The translations under genes were made by a program, and so were the position numbers. Positions 34,545 through 46,374 of a stretch of DNA of 64,000 bases are shown here, in pieces (the stretch's first letter is position 1; every line of letters starts with the position of its first letter). The notes beneath the pieces were generated by a model, which saw only the letters and a list, made by a program, of their open reading frames with translations, searched no databases and had not been told where the DNA came from. Source of the stretch: Schistocerca nitens (taxonomy: Eukaryota > Arthropoda > Insecta > Orthoptera > Acrididae); the NCBI RefSeq assembly GCF_023898315.1, contig NC_064619.1, positions 481,595,376 through 481,659,375 of the forward strand. Reading direction: 5' to 3'.

Positions 34545-34669
34545 TAAAATAGATTAGAAAAACATTTGACGCGCCCTTGAACGAATGTCGAAATCATGTA
34601 CACAAATTAGATGCCGATTGAAAATTTGAAGACCAATGCTTAACATAGAATCTTAAAATTTTAAAGAAT

Positions 34670-34855
34670 GACTCTGAGCAGTATGGGACTTAACTGCTGA
34701 GGTCATCAGTCGCCTAGAACGTAGAACCACTTAAACCTAACTAACCTAAGGACATCACACACATCCATGCCCGACGCAGGATTCGAACCTGCGACCGTTG
34801 TGGTTGCGCGGTTCCAGACTGAAGCGCCTAGAACCGCTCAGACACCCTGGCCGGC
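34670..34855 (-). mobile_element. tRNA-derived SINE (main family)
   Basis: Target duplication TTTTAAAGAAT at 34659-34669 and 34856-34866. The 3' tail is slightly truncated. Confidence 0.94.
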
Positions 34856-34866
34856 TTTTAAAGAAT

Positions 34867-35499
34867 ACATGAGGATATTTCCCTGGTGTATGAAGTGGAC
34901 TATTCAGTCTCATTTGCCGTACATGTTACCGAGCGTAATGCAAGGGCGCGTCAAAGTTTTCTCTGATCTATTTTATTTCTTACTTTCAGATAAATCAGTT
35001 CACAAAACATATGAGCGTTTCTTTTTTCAAAGTCTTTTTATCAATAAATCGTTTATCAAATCAGGACTAATGCGAGTCTTGCTGTGAAAATGCCTTTTAA
35101 AACCAAAAGAAATATTCTGTTCTTCAAGATATTTGAAATATTTCATGGTGTCTTAGCAGTCTGATAAGGTCGGTCAGCATCAACCAAGCGATGCGGTAAA
35201 GCATACCTACATACTCTCTTCACTCTTTATCTGTGATAACCAAAAATTGGGAAAGTTGAGGGTAAAAGTAAACTGCCCGATACGCTGCTCTGCACAATAC
35301 AGAGCAAACTGGTGGCAGGTATTGAATGCTTCACAACATAAAAGCTAGTCCCTGTACCACGGGTCGAAGATGATAACTTTTGTTGAACGTAAATTGTCAG
35401 TTTCCGCAAGATCGAATTTATCTTAAAAGTGTATGTAGAAAATGAATCACTAATTGCTAGTATGGCTGCTAAATATTACCTGCAGTGCTAAGTAAAAAT
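34867..35499. other. No gene recognised
   Basis: AT-rich spacer between two SINEs. Nothing identified. Confidence 0.5.
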
Positions 35500-35512
35500 C
35501 GTGAAAGGTACA

Positions 35513-35715
35513 AATGGCTCTGAGCACTATGGGACTTAACATCTTAGGTCATCGGTCCCCTAGAACTTAGAACTACTTAAACCTAACTAACCTAAGGACA
35601 TCACACAACACCCAGCCATCACGAGGCAGAGAAAATCCCTGACCCCGCCGGGAATCGAACCCGGAAACCCGGGCGTGGGAAGCGAGAACGCTACCGCACG
35701 ACCACGAGATGCGGG
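35513..35715 (-). mobile_element. SINE with tRNA-Gly-like head and the common tail
   Basis: The tail is that of the main SINE (AATGGCTCTGAGCACTATGG ... CCTAACTAACCTAAGGAC). The head is different: its inverse begins GCCCGCATCTCGTGGTCGTG, has an anticodon-loop-like CTTCCCA, which suggests tRNA-Gly(TCC), and the B box GGTTCGATTCC. Target duplication CGTGAAAGGTACA at 35500-35512 and 35716-35728. Confidence 0.93.
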
Positions 35716-35866
35716 CGTGAAAGGTACACAAGGAAAGGTTGTGGAAGGCATGTACGAAACGCTTCGGAAGAGAATTTTATATGGTACAACACTGGTGCAG
35801 ATATTTCAAAGCTGTAAAGAGGACTACCCACTATTTTATATCTATTTCCGGCTCATTATAGAAATA

Positions 35867-37385
35867 CAGGGTGTATCAAAAAGAATCATCCGATTTGGCC
35901 AGTCTACATTTCTAAGACTAATAAATATAGAAAATTAATTTTGTTTTTGTTGAACGGGAAACTCAAAATGCTTCTTTCGTACCTTTTAATAGGTGTTCAG
36001 TATGCCTATCTTGGGATGCGCGGCATATGGCAATGTGATATTCAAATTGTTCGCACACTGCAGCGAGCATGTCTTGATTTACAGCTACCATTGCTGCTGT
36101 TATGCGATGCCGCAGTTCATTCATCGTTGTAGGTAACCGAGGCACATAAACAGAGTTTCTTATAATCCCCCACAAGAAAAAATCACGTACAGTTAGGTCT
36201 GGTGAACTTGGAGGCCAGTAATGTGGGGCTGAATCATTTGGTCCGATTCGACCCATCCCTCGTTCAGTAACCCTTCAATTTTAAAATTCCCGCGCTTCCA
36301 GATGCCAGTGAGGCGTTTCCCCATCCTGTTGGTAAATGAAGTCATTAGAATCAGCCTCCAGCTGCGGGAAAAGAAAGTTCTCATGCATATCCTGTAGCAG
36401 TGTTCGTGGCAAAGAAGAACTGACCGTACACCTTTTTCCGTGAAACTGCTGAAAACACATCAACATAAAATAGATCCCCGTCATGTTGTACAACTTCAAG
36501 TCGTTGTTCCGTACCCATATTCTCCAATTATGAAGGTTATTCTTTCATTTAAATGGAATGTTGCCTCGTCAGCAAACATTAAGCGTGGAAGAAAACTGTC
36601 ATTCTCCATATTTCCAAGAACTCCACACGTTGTTGTTTGTCGCCTTCACGAAGAGCTTGCAGTAGATGAACTTTGTATCATTTCGTGTGTAAACGTCGAC
36701 GCAACACACTCCAGACTGACATCGGGGAATGTTCAGCTGCTGAGCTGCACTGTGGACGGATTTCTGTGAACTCCGCCGGCCGAAGTGGCCGTGCGGTTAA
36801 AGGCGCTGCAGTCTGGAACCGCAAGACCGCTACGGTCGCAGGTTCGAATCCTGCCTCGGGCATGGATGTTTGTGATGTCCTTAGGTTAGTTAGGTTTAAC
36901 TAGTTCTAAGTTCTAGGGGACTAATGACCTCAGCAGTTGAGTCCCATAGTGCTCAGAGCCATTTGAACCATTTCTGTGAACTCCTCGTGAAACTATGGCA
37001 GATGCGTTCGACGTTGTGTCAGATGCTACGCGACGGCCCGGCGATTTGCCTTTACACAAACAACCTGTTTCTCGGAACTGTTCACGCCATCGTCTAATGC
37101 TCCGTCTTTGTAGGAGTATACGCGCCATAGCTGGTACGAGAGTCACGCTGAACAGTTATTACTGACCCGCACTGAGCAAAACGTAGAACACAAAAGGCTT
37201 TCTGTTGTCCCGACACCATTTTTACTAGAACTTAATTGAGCGCGCACTGTTGCTACCTAACGGGAACCAAGTAAAATCGAAAGTTTGCTCTTACCAGCAA
37301 TACGTTGTTCACGCACATATCTCAAATAACATAATAGTTATGATTTTCTTTAAAAAACCGATGATTCTTTTTAATACATCCTTTT
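35867..37385 (-). mobile_element. Mariner-superfamily relic with a SINE inside
   Basis: The left end (CAGGGTGTATCAAAAAGAAT) is matched by an imperfect inverse at about 37352-37385. A transposase on the - strand can be traced through stops and frameshifts: an N-terminal HTH piece (about 37020-37150), a middle piece with FIYQQDGETPHWHLE (about 36300-36345), and a C-terminal piece with SSPDLTVRDFFLWG (about 36165-36210). The last resembles the DD41D-like element at 6476. A SINE at 36775-36970 splits it. Clearly inactive. Confidence 0.8.
36775..36970 (+). mobile_element. tRNA-derived SINE (main family)
   Basis: Target duplication TTTCTGTGAACTCC at 36761-36774 and 36971-36984. It splits the mariner relic at 35867-37385. 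Confidence 0.95.
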
Positions 37386-38300
37386 GATAAACTGAACATA
37401 CTATATAGAAATATATGCCTTGTCTTCGTGACTTCAACCGAGATAGGACACGCTGATTTAGTGTCGTGTGGAAGCAATGTTCAAAATACACTTAGCTCAT
37501 TCTTATTCAGATTTTCAGTGGTTCTTCTTAATCACTTGAGAAGAAAAGTAATGTTTTCATTCAACAAGATCATAAACTGTATACCACTCTAACCTCAGCC
37601 AAATCAGTTTGTATGTTGCTCCAATTAAAGAAATGAGTACAACAGCGTGAGGACATGTGAGCATGTAGGTAACCTTCTTGCTGAACTGCCATATAGACAG
37701 AACAATATACAGCAAGGGTAATAAGCAGCATGCTGTTGTAATTGGTCGAGATTGCGAGGGTACGCTAACGATACGTTTTGTCAATGAAAAAAGTTATTAC
37801 GCTATCGAATACAGTTGGAGCGGAACACCTCCCATTACTATTTTCAGTAGTCAAAAGTTTTGCAAAACATTGTTCATGAACGTTTGGGAAAATATGAGAT
37901 GAGAAATTGTTCAAAGGAGAATATATGTTGCCTCACACATTATTATATTAAGACCGTTAAATGTTTGTTTTTTTTTCCTCGAATCAACGCAGTTACTATA
38001 CCGAAATGAAATCTATAATTCGAAAAGGTAGTGTAACGTGCAGTAAAAGTTTTTGTAATCAACCTATTGTTGTTCAGCTGACCAAGCACTTTTCAGTAGT
38101 TACAGTATTTCGATAAACAAGCATTATTACCCACCGCACAACGAAATATTTTGGGGGGAGAACTACATAGGCAGAAATTCAGTTAATGAAAACATTACAT
38201 CTGCGACACATTTATTTCAGCACACGCACGTATTTTCAGAAATTCAAAACACAGAAACAAAAGGTGAATTTTACCGCATGTTCCTGATTTTGTTCCGCAG
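37386..38300. other. Intronic or intergenic sequence before the GPCR exon
   Basis: Contains no recognisable upstream receptor exon. It is AT-rich up to the acceptor at 38300. Confidence 0.55.
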
Positions 38301-38445
38301 GGAATCTGATGGTGATTATGGTGGTAACCATGTCACGGCGGCTGCGGTCCGTTACCAACTTCCTGCTTGCCAACCTCGCCTTTGCTGATCTGTGCGTCGG
38401 CATCTTCTGCGTCTTCCAGAACCTCTACATACACCTCGCCACCAC
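38301..38445 (+). CDS. TrissinR: Neuropeptide GPCR exon, TM1 end to TM2 (trissin-receptor-like)
   Basis: This is an internal exon of a class A G-protein-coupled receptor, a plasma-membrane neuropeptide receptor. It follows a pyrimidine-rich tract and TTCCGCAG, and ends at a GTACGT donor. It is entered in phase 1 and left in phase 2. Read in frame it gives the TM1 end (GNLMVIMVV), the first intracellular loop (SRRLRSVTNF) and TM2 with the hallmark LANLAFADLCVGIF, including the class A N-L-A-x-A-D core. GC content is high against an AT-rich background, as expected of a conserved exon. TM2 and the loop after it (CVFQNLYIHLATT) resemble insect trissin receptors as I remember them; another peptide GPCR subfamily remains possible. 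The upstream exon with the N-terminus and start of TM1 was not found in the window. The identity as a GPCR is near certain; the subfamily is inference. Confidence 0.85.
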
Positions 38446-38589
38446 GTACGTATCCTGGGCAACTCGCTGTTGTTTCCATTGAACATCAGAAAATATATAA
38501 AATTAAAAAGTAACCAAAAGATCTCTCTTTATTACTGTTGTTACTCAGATTGTCATCATTTATGTCATTTCTAGTTGCGTAGCCACGTT

Positions 38590-39130
38590 CCGGTGTATGA
38601 GTATTTATTCCAGTCCATTTCCTCCATACGCCTCTCACCGTCCGTCTCTTCCTCGTCCACCTCATCCAGCCACACACTCTGTTCATTTCCTGGGCCCTAT
38701 TCTTTGTCCATCTGCTCCTCCCCCACCCACCCGTCTGCTCCTTACGCCTCTATCTTATCCTCCCCTCTAATTCCACCTCCTCCTCCCCATTCTGTCTCTT
38801 CCTCAGTCCTTTAAGTATACCCCTGTCTTCATATCCTCCTCCCCTCTCTCCTTGTCCAATTCAACCTCTCACTGTCCATCTCCACTTATCCCTTCTCCAT
38901 GTATGTATTTTTCTCTCCTCTCTGCCTACTCGCTCCATCCATCGCATTCTGTCGATCTCCTCCTCTTTCCTTTCAGTGTCTGCTTTCTTTTCACCCTTTT
39001 TCCTGTTCATCTCATACTCTTCCCTTTCTCTGTCCGTTTCCTAATACCCTTCTGTCTGTCCATCGTATTTCCTCCCTCCTCCCCTCTGTCCATCCTCTCC
39101 TCCTATACTCTCAGCACATCATCGCCATCT
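38590..39130 (+). repeat. Polypyrimidine (CT-rich) tract
   Basis: About 540 bp of mostly C and T (CTCCTCCCC, TCTTCCTC, CTGTCCATC units, imperfectly repeated), starting about 145 bp after the splice donor of the TM1-TM2 exon. The 79- to 128-codon frames through it are rich in S, P and L only because of composition. Confidence 0.85.
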
Positions 39131-39177
39131 CCCCGAAAAGAGATTGCTTGTTCCTATCCCCACAGTATTTCTTCATG

Positions 39178-40583
39178 CACACAACAAAAATGGTTTTGCA
39201 TCACCCCAGTTCCCAGAACTTCTGAAGATAGACTTTGACTGTGGATACTGTAGCACAGGCACAGTCCCTTTGACTGTTCAGAGATGCAAACAACCGCGCA
39301 TGAGCAGCGCTTATTAGACGGAGGGGGTCCGACAGCCGATCAGTTCCAGTCATTCCACCAGGAAGGAGGTACACGGCTCGTGTTAACTGAAGTTCGATCT
39401 CATCCGCATTGTTACTTCCTGCCAGGAAGGGCTCTTGACAAGGGAAGTGTCCATGTATCTCGGAGTGAACCGAAGCGATGTTGTGCGGAGATGGAAGAAG
39501 TATAGAGGGAAAATAACTGTCGATGACATGCCTCGCCCAGCCCCCCCAAGGACTACTACTGCAGTGAATGACCGCTACCTACGGGTTATGGCTCGAAGGA
39601 ACCCTGACTTCAACGCCACCTTGTCGAATAAATCTTTTCATGCAGCCACAAAACGTCGTGTTACGACTCAAACTTTGCGCAATATGTTACATGATGCGCA
39701 CTTCACTTCCGACGTCCATGGCGAGGTCCATCCTTGCAACCACGGCTTCATGCAGCGCGATACATATGGGCCCAACAACAAGCCGAATGGACAGCTCAGG
39801 ATTGCCATCACGTTATCTTCGATAAGTGTCGCATATGCCTTTAACCAGACAATCGTCGGAGACGTGCACGGAGGCAACCCAGTCAGGATGAACGCCTTAG
39901 AACACTGTCCAGCGAGTGCAGCAAGATGGAGTTTCTCTGCTGTTTTGGGGTGGCATTATGTGGGGCCGACGTACGCCGCCGGTGGTCATGGAAGGCACAA
40001 TAACGGCTGTACGATACGTGAATGCCATCCTCCGACCGGTAGTGCAACCATATCGGCAGCATATTGGCGAGGCATTCGTCTTCATGGACGACAATTCGCG
40101 CCCTGTCGTGTACATCTTGTGAATGACTTCGTTCAGCATAACGACATCGCTCAACCAGAGTGGCTAACATGTTCTCCAGGCATGAACCCTATCGAACATG
40201 CCTGCAATAGTTAGAAAAGGGCTGTTTATTGGCGACGCGATCCATCAAACACTGTGAGGGATCTACGCCGAATCACCGTTGAGGAGTGGGACAATCTGGA
40301 CCAACAGTGCCTTGATGAGCTTGTGGATAGATTGCCACGATGAATACAGGCCGGTATCAATTCAAGAGGTAGTGCTACTGGGTATTAGAGGTACCGGTGT
40401 GTACAGCTATTTAGACCACCACCTCTTAAGGTCTCGCCGTATGGTGGTACAACACGCAATGTCTGGTTTTCATGAGAAATAAAAAGGGTGGAAATGATGT
40501 TTACGTTGATCTTTATTCCAATTCTTTGTACAGGTTGCGGAACTCTCGGAACTGCGGTGACATAAAACTTCTTTTGGTGTGTG
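39178..40583 (+). mobile_element. Tc1 relic (CACACAACAAAA ends)
   Basis: The left end (CACACAACAAAAATGGTTTT) and right end (CTTCTTTTGGTGTGTG) are imperfect inverted copies. A transposase on the + strand is traceable: MYLGVNRSDVVRRWKKYRGK with HTH character (39450-39510), QTLRNMLHDAHF (about 39670), LLFWGGIMWGRRTPPVVMEG (about 39935) and AFVFMDDNSRPVV (second D, about 40072-40110). Frameshifts separate these. The third catalytic region is lost or unreadable (SPGMNPIEHACNS at about 40180 still resembles it). Confidence 0.85.
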
Positions 40584-40615
40584 TATTATTTTTAAAAGAA
40601 GCTGTGAACTTACAA

Positions 40616-41140
40616 CTATAAGCCAAAGCATTATGACTGTCTGCTTAATAACGTGTTGGTCCACCTTTGGGAAGCAAACAACACCATTTCTGCATGTCAT
40701 ATATGCGGCAAATCACTCTTAGGTTTCCGGAGATACGTGGCACCAGTTGTCTAAAGGCATCATGCAATTCCCAAAAAGTATGGGGTGATGGTTCGCACAT
40801 TCCAAACTGGCACACGATACCGTCCAGATTTCCATCGGTATCAGATCAGGACAACTTGGTTCACTCTCATGCTCCTCAGACCACTGTAGCACGGTTGTTG
40901 CATTGTGACACGGACAGTTACCTTGCTGGAAGATGTCATCGCTATCATGGAAGCCATAGAGCATAAAGTTACGTAGGTGGTCCGCAGTAATACTCGGGTA
41001 GCTTACAGCTGTGTATGATGGCTTTGAGTACTACCACAGGTCCCATGCAAACCAAAACAAATGTTCGCTATAGGATAAGACTCCCCAACCAATGTAGTCT
41101 GTTTCTTGTGTTCAGGCTTACACTTTTACACAGTATCGTC
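40616..41140 (-). mobile_element. Tc1 relic, C-terminal part
   Basis: The left end AAGCCAAAGCATTATGAC matches the ends of the Tc1 group at 20103, 48725 and 55766. Antisense text includes SCPDLIPMEIWTVSCASLEC and NCPCHNATTVLQWSEEHESE (40719-40964). The N-terminal half and right end were not found. Confidence 0.7.
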
Positions 41141-41615
41141 CTGTTACTGAGATTCACCCGAGTAACTTAGTAACTGGAGGAGGACAACGCAGCATTCCTG
41201 TGAGATACAAAGAGGTTGAAAGACTGTTCAAATTCTATAATTTTTGCGGTTCTTTAATTTTAAATAGCAGATTGTTCTACGGAAGCGAATGCGCAGTTCT
41301 CAAGAAGAACCAAATTTTGATAGTGAGAACAGTAATTCACACTGGCCATTTCTGAATGAAATTGAGGCACAGAGAAGCATAAGGGTCCAAAGCACAGAAT
41401 CAAAATTTCGAGAAAAACAGATGTTTGTGAAAATAAAAATTATAGACAAAACTTATAGGAAAAATAATGTACCTACTTTATGTTATGAAGTATTAACTAA
41501 TTATATTATATTTGTTACTCATGTTATTTAACGAAAATTCCATGTATAAGCTAGTGACAGTAGAGTCTCTTTACAGTAATAAATTTAATAATTAATGTGG
41601 AACTAAATCAGAACG

Positions 41616-42103
41616 TGTGGTGTCACCGCCAGACACCACACTTGCTAGGTGGTAGCATTTAAATCGGCCGCGGTCCGGTAGAATACGTCGGACCCGCGTG
41701 TCGCCACTGTCAGTGATTCCAGACCGAGCGCCGCCACACGGCGGGTCTAGAGAGACGTCCTAGCACTCGCCCCAGTTGTACAGCAGACTTTTACAGAGAT
41801 GGATCACTGACAAATTACGGTCTAATTTGCTGAGACGATAATTAGCATAGCCTTCAGCTACGTCATTTGCTACGACCTAGCAAGGCGCCATTACCAGTTT
41901 ATATTGAGATTGTAATTATGCATCATCAAGAGCGATGTTCTCCAATTATGGATTAAAGTTAAGTATTCAATCAACTACGTTCTTTTCTTCATAGGATAAT
42001 TACTTTACCTTGTTCCAGACCTCACGCCAGTCTGCGTGAGTTTAAACGCCTGCATTTCGGCCTCCTCTAGCAACACTGTGTTGGCTCTTCTGCCAACACA
42101 TCA
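41616..42103 (+). mobile_element. Solo LTR of an LTR retrotransposon (probably Gypsy type)
   Basis: This 488-bp unit starts TGTGGTGTCACCGCCAGACA and ends GCCAACACATCA. Five bases, GAACG, are repeated on both sides (41611-41615 and 42104-42108), the expected target duplication. No internal gag-pol sequence and no second LTR are present, so recombination between LTRs is the likely origin. Its GC-rich 5' part and AT-rich middle are typical. I recall similar LTRs from locust genomes; the superfamily is inference. Confidence 0.85.
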
Positions 42104-42120
42104 GAACGTATACTAAAAGC

Positions 42121-42161
42121 ACGCGCATGCGCACGCACACACACACACACACACACACACA
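42121..42161 (+). repeat. GC/AC microsatellite
   Basis: ACGCGCATGCGCACGC followed by (AC)n, 13 bases after the downstream GAACG of the solo LTR. Confidence 0.95.
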
Positions 42162-44086
42162 ATTACGACCAATAGGGTTACACATAGAGGTAGAGCTGGT
42201 TCACCATAAAATCAACAGATGCCAGGAGCATTCATACATGCTAAAATCTGAGAATCGCTTACAGTTTGCCTCCTTAGGCAAATGGTTTCTCAGCGCCTCG
42301 GTTATAAATGAACTTGCGCATTACCAACAATATTGCCTCCTCATATAAATATGCATTCGCTATTGCAAAACTGTATGTCTCCAATTTTTGTGTGGATACA
42401 GACCGTGAGTTCACACAAGGGCAGTCTGAACTCCGTGGAGGCAGCGTTCAAAGCCAATCCTGTCTTACCGTTAAATGGAGGAGCACGCCTCCCGAAGTTT
42501 GTCGAGCGAGAATTCTTCTTCTTTCCAAAGACTGGCTTACTTCTTGATTGATGCTGTCCTCAATTTGCATTCCTGGTGATAATCTCTTCGTGCTCTAGTT
42601 ACCCAGTAAACCCACATGCACAAGCAGCGAGTGAGATTGTCGGTATCAATATGCACTGACGGTATATGTAAGCAGCGAGCAAAATTTCCAACTAATCTCG
42701 CAAATTCAGTGTGACGAGACTGAATGCTACAGTTATTCGTCTGGCAACTGACGTCAGGCTCCTGAAATGGAGCAGTATTTATGAGAGTTCAACATCTGTC
42801 TTCCCAGGGCAGGGGTGTGGAAATATGACTGCCATTGATTCAACACTGGTCAAAGTTTCGTAACGTGATGAATAGAAGAAATAAGCAACTAAATGTGAAA
42901 AAAATACAGAATTGATAATGAGAACTTCCATAAAAAATTGCATAAACGTTCCATGGGTTTCACGGGACAGATTTATGTGGAATTTCCAGCTGTTGACGAC
43001 TTTTTCGTCACCGTCAGGAATTATCCGGAGGCCGTGTAGTACTTCTTTAGTTAGCCAAATTATCGCACGTAACTTCGATATCCTACCAGAAATTACGAAA
43101 ACATCTATGATGGGGAACAGTGGTAGTGATGCTGATTTTGTTAAATGGAGGATAAACAAAATATTATACCGTATGAAATGGAAAACAGCAAGAAGACAGC
43201 TATGCGTTATCATAAACAATAAACTGGTGTAAAACTGTTTAACTGTCTTTCTTTGTGGCATTATCACAAAAATGCATGCCTGAAACTCTCCACTGTAGAG
43301 TACTGTTTTTCAGTGCACACAAAATTCGTGAACGGTCGCCTATCAGCGAACACAGTAAGCACACCACTGAACTAAGTTAAACTCCTCCGAAAAAGGCAAA
43401 ACACTCTTCTCAAACTTCAGCTCAGTGTAAACAAGTTTTTTGCCTCTTTTTCCAAGTGACAAACTCCAAAGTATATGTCCTATTAAAATCTCGCCGCAAG
43501 AAAGTAGCTGCTTTTGGATAAGTAACATTAATTATTTAGTTTGTCTCTGAAAGGTTATCTGGTTGTTAATAAAGCGATTAGCATTAATCATAATTTCAAA
43601 TATTTATTACATTTAGGCGACGGAATATAGTAAGAACTCACTGAGAAAACTACATGAGATGCTGATAAGAAAGATAGATGACGTAAAAATTAACGAACAG
43701 AGGAATGTTCAAGGCGGAAATGACGTAACTAATTTGCCTTGCATTCACGGTTTGCAGATGAGCTGCAGTAGCAAAAGATGATGCCTCGTCGCCGTAATAC
43801 AAAAAAACGCGACCCAGTGCTAATCATACGTAACTTAAGGGCACATTAGCGGCATATTTCTCACAAAAGTTACCTCAAGTAATTATTTTTTACGCTTTAT
43901 TTTTAATAAAAAACAAAATGCCGCATTCTCAGCCGTCTACATCGAGAATTTGTATTGAAAGTAACGTACATTTAAACTTGAGAAAACAGTTTTAGCGTCC
44001 AGTGAAGCTGCAATAAACTCGTTAATGAACGCCGTGGGCGTAGCTGCGTAAATATTATCTGATACGGGGCAGATATTGAGTCAGAA
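42162..44086. other. Intronic, no gene recognised
   Basis: Two open frames overlap antisense: 162 codons on the - strand (42779-43267) and 106 on the + strand (42912-43232). Neither has a domain I recognise. The rest is AT-rich. Confidence 0.45.
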
Positions 44087-44099
44087 TGTAATTAAAGCG

Positions 44100-44296
44100 C
44101 CGGCCGCGGTGGTCTCGCGGTTCTAGGCGCGCAGTCCGGAACCGAGCGACTGCTACGGTCGCAGGTTCGAATCCTGCCTCGGGCATGGATGTGTGTGATG
44201 TCCTTAGGTTAGTTAGGTTTAGGTAGTTCTAAGTTCTAGGGGACTGATAACCACAGCAGTTGAGTCCCATAGTGCTCAGAGCCATTTGAACCATTT
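44100..44296 (+). mobile_element. tRNA-derived SINE (main family)
   Basis: Target duplication TGTAATTAAAGCG at 44087-44099 and 44297-44309, perfect. The A-box region is changed (GGTCTCGCGG). Confidence 0.95.
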
Positions 44297-44392
44297 TGTA
44301 ATTAAAGCGTTCCATGTCCGTCTGCATCAACTGTACACAATCAGGAACAGGCAGAAAATTACCAGCCAAATAGAGTTGTATACAAAAGAAAT

Positions 44393-44395
44393 GCG

Positions 44396-44462
<67 letters not shown>

Positions 44463-44512
44463 ACACACACATACACATACACATACACATACACATACAT
44501 ACATACATGCAT
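44393..44512 (+). repeat. GC/AC/ACAT microsatellite
   Basis: (GC)n at about 44393-44404, then a long AC run, one AG interruption, then ACAC/ATACAC units. Open frames on both strands through it are products of the repeat. Confidence 0.97.
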
Positions 44513-44935
44513 TCAGATACATTCTTATAAACACAGCTGTATTGCCAGAACCCATGATACATCGTTCGAATCCAGTAAATCTATTTTTCTGGAAATAGTA
44601 GAAGATCCTACCGCCGCAGCATTTCAACATTTGTTTTTCTATTTTATTTATATGTCTGTTTAGCTTTGCAAAAGTATTTACCCTTCAAAACAACCAAGGT
44701 GTTTAAAAAATTTAAATGGAATTTTATTACAAAGAAGTAGTTACATAGATTGGCAGGACTACATATTGAACGCTACTCTTTACGTTGGTGATAAGAAGAG
44801 GAATATGTTTTCTTAAATGAGAAAATTCCTCTGATCATTTTGTATAGCATGACGGTCCTTGGGGCCTAATAATAAATTGGATGATACGGTTCACTTAACC
44901 GTACTTTAGGTTACTGGTATCGTATTGTAATAATT

Positions 44936-45100
44936 CCGCCGGCCGCAGTGGCCGAGCGGTTCCGCGCGCTACGATCTGGAACCGCGCGACCGCTACGGTC
45001 GCAGGTTCCAATCCTGTCTCGGGCATGGATGTGTGTGATGTCCTTAGGTTAGTTAGGTTTAAGTAGTTCTTAAGTCCCATAGTGCTCAGAGCCATTTTTT
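44936..45100 (+). mobile_element. tRNA-derived SINE with a deletion in the tail
   Basis: Target duplication TGTAATAATT at 44926-44935 and 45101-45110. About 33 bases of the tail between AAGTAGTTCT and TAAGTCCC are missing. Confidence 0.93.
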
Positions 45101-45182
45101 TGTAATAATTACATATGAATACGAACCGGCACGTATGTGTAAAAAAGTTTCGAAATAAGCGAATTAGGTATCGGTTACTTCA

Positions 45183-45380
45183 GCCGGCCGGGGTGGCCGA
45201 GCGGTTCTAGGGGCTACAGTCGGGAACCGCGCGACCGCTACTGTCGCAGGTTCGAATCCTGCCTCGAGCATGGATGTGTGCGATGTCCTTAGGTTAGTTA
45301 GGTTTAAGTAGTTCTAAGTTCTAGGGGACTGATGACCTTAGAAGTTAAGTCCCATAGTGCTCAGAGCCATTTGAACCATT
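45183..45380 (+). mobile_element. tRNA-derived SINE (main family)
   Basis: The flanks share TCGGTTACTTCA / TCAGTTACTTCA (one mismatch). Third SINE in the same orientation within 1.3 kb. Confidence 0.93.
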
Positions 45381-45391
45381 TTATCAGTTAC

Positions 45392-46225
45392 TTCATCCAT
45401 GAAGAAGATAAATCTTAAAATCATTGTTCGACAGCGTTTTGGGTACAGCTTGTTTATGTGAGAGACTTTCACTAGATAACACCAACATAAGATTTGCAGA
45501 TCCTCATATCTGCATATTACGTCACGGTCCTCTTATCAAGTGTTCATTGACGCTCGAACACCGCCTGCGTCAAGCGTTACAAAAGATGCAGAGTTTGTCA
45601 GGGAGAGACTTTCTTGTAGAATTACAAAATAACGCGTTCCGAGCAATATCGTGCAACCTATTCGGTCCTTCGACAGATACCAGACTCTAAAATTAAATCC
45701 ATTCCTGCTTATACGGAGGCTACATGTCACCAGTTAAGACGACAAGAGTTCAAACCTTAGGCAGTCGTACGATTTTTTTCGGTCATTTACCATTTGTTTT
45801 GTCTCTGTCAATGATTTTTTTTCTGCCAGAAATACCAGTTAGCGCTTTGATTTGAATTCCGCGCAAATAGATAGCTCTAGAACTGTCAGCGAAGGTAAGT
45901 TCTAATTTCGGAAGAATTAAAGAGAGATTTCCAGTGGGATAAGACCTACAAAAGCAATGCCGTAGCGCACCTTCGACTAGAGCACAGCTTTATAACAGAG
46001 CTTTGCCGACAGTGGTCCTTCTTGTTGAGCGTATAGTGACGTAACAGGAGGCGTGACATTCTAGTACTACTTTGTGTACCGTAAACCGCAGTTTGCTGGG
46101 TATAGGCGTTGATGCCATTGTGAAAGTAGACATAGGCTAGATCTTGCAATAACGTGTATGGAAAGTAACAAATCATGTGATATGCTGGTTGATTAAAACG
46201 ATATTTTCTGAAAGGTAGTTCAGGC
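45392..46225. other. Intronic, no gene recognised
   Basis: An 88-codon frame at 45424-45690 has no recognisable motif. Confidence 0.5.
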
Positions 46226-46227
46226 TG

Positions 46228-46362
46228 AGAGGCAAAAAATGGCTCTGAGCACTATGGGACTTAACAGCTATGGTCATCAGTCCCCTAGAACTTAGAACTA
46301 CTTAAACGTAACTAAGGACAACACACAACACCCAGTCATCACGAGGCAGAGAAAAGCAGAGA
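46228..46362 (-). mobile_element. Truncated SINE with Gly-type head remnant
   Basis: Holds the common tail and the joint region (ACACAACACCCAGTCATCAC, GAGGCAGAGAAAAG), as in the copy at 35513, but the tRNA-like head is missing. Flanked by AGAGGCA. Confidence 0.85.
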
Positions 46363-46374
46363 GGCAGTTCGTAA

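Noticed and set aside
35635-35715. Possible tRNA-Gly gene on the - strand
   Set aside because: Continuous with a SINE tail and flanked by target duplications, so a SINE head rather than a free tRNA gene.
38575-39238. Serine/proline-rich frames of 79-128 codons
   Set aside because: Consequence of the CT-rich tract.
42779-43267. 162-codon - strand frame
   Set aside because: Longest non-transposon frame, but no motif, and a 106-codon frame overlaps it on the other strand. Lies in an AT-rich intron; no support for a gene.
44229-44663. Frames rich in C/V or H/T over 44229-44663
   Set aside because: Produced by the AC/GT microsatellite.
44100-45380. CRISPR-like array from three similar repeats in a row
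   Set aside because: These are three SINE copies, each with its own target duplication; no regular short repeats or spacers.
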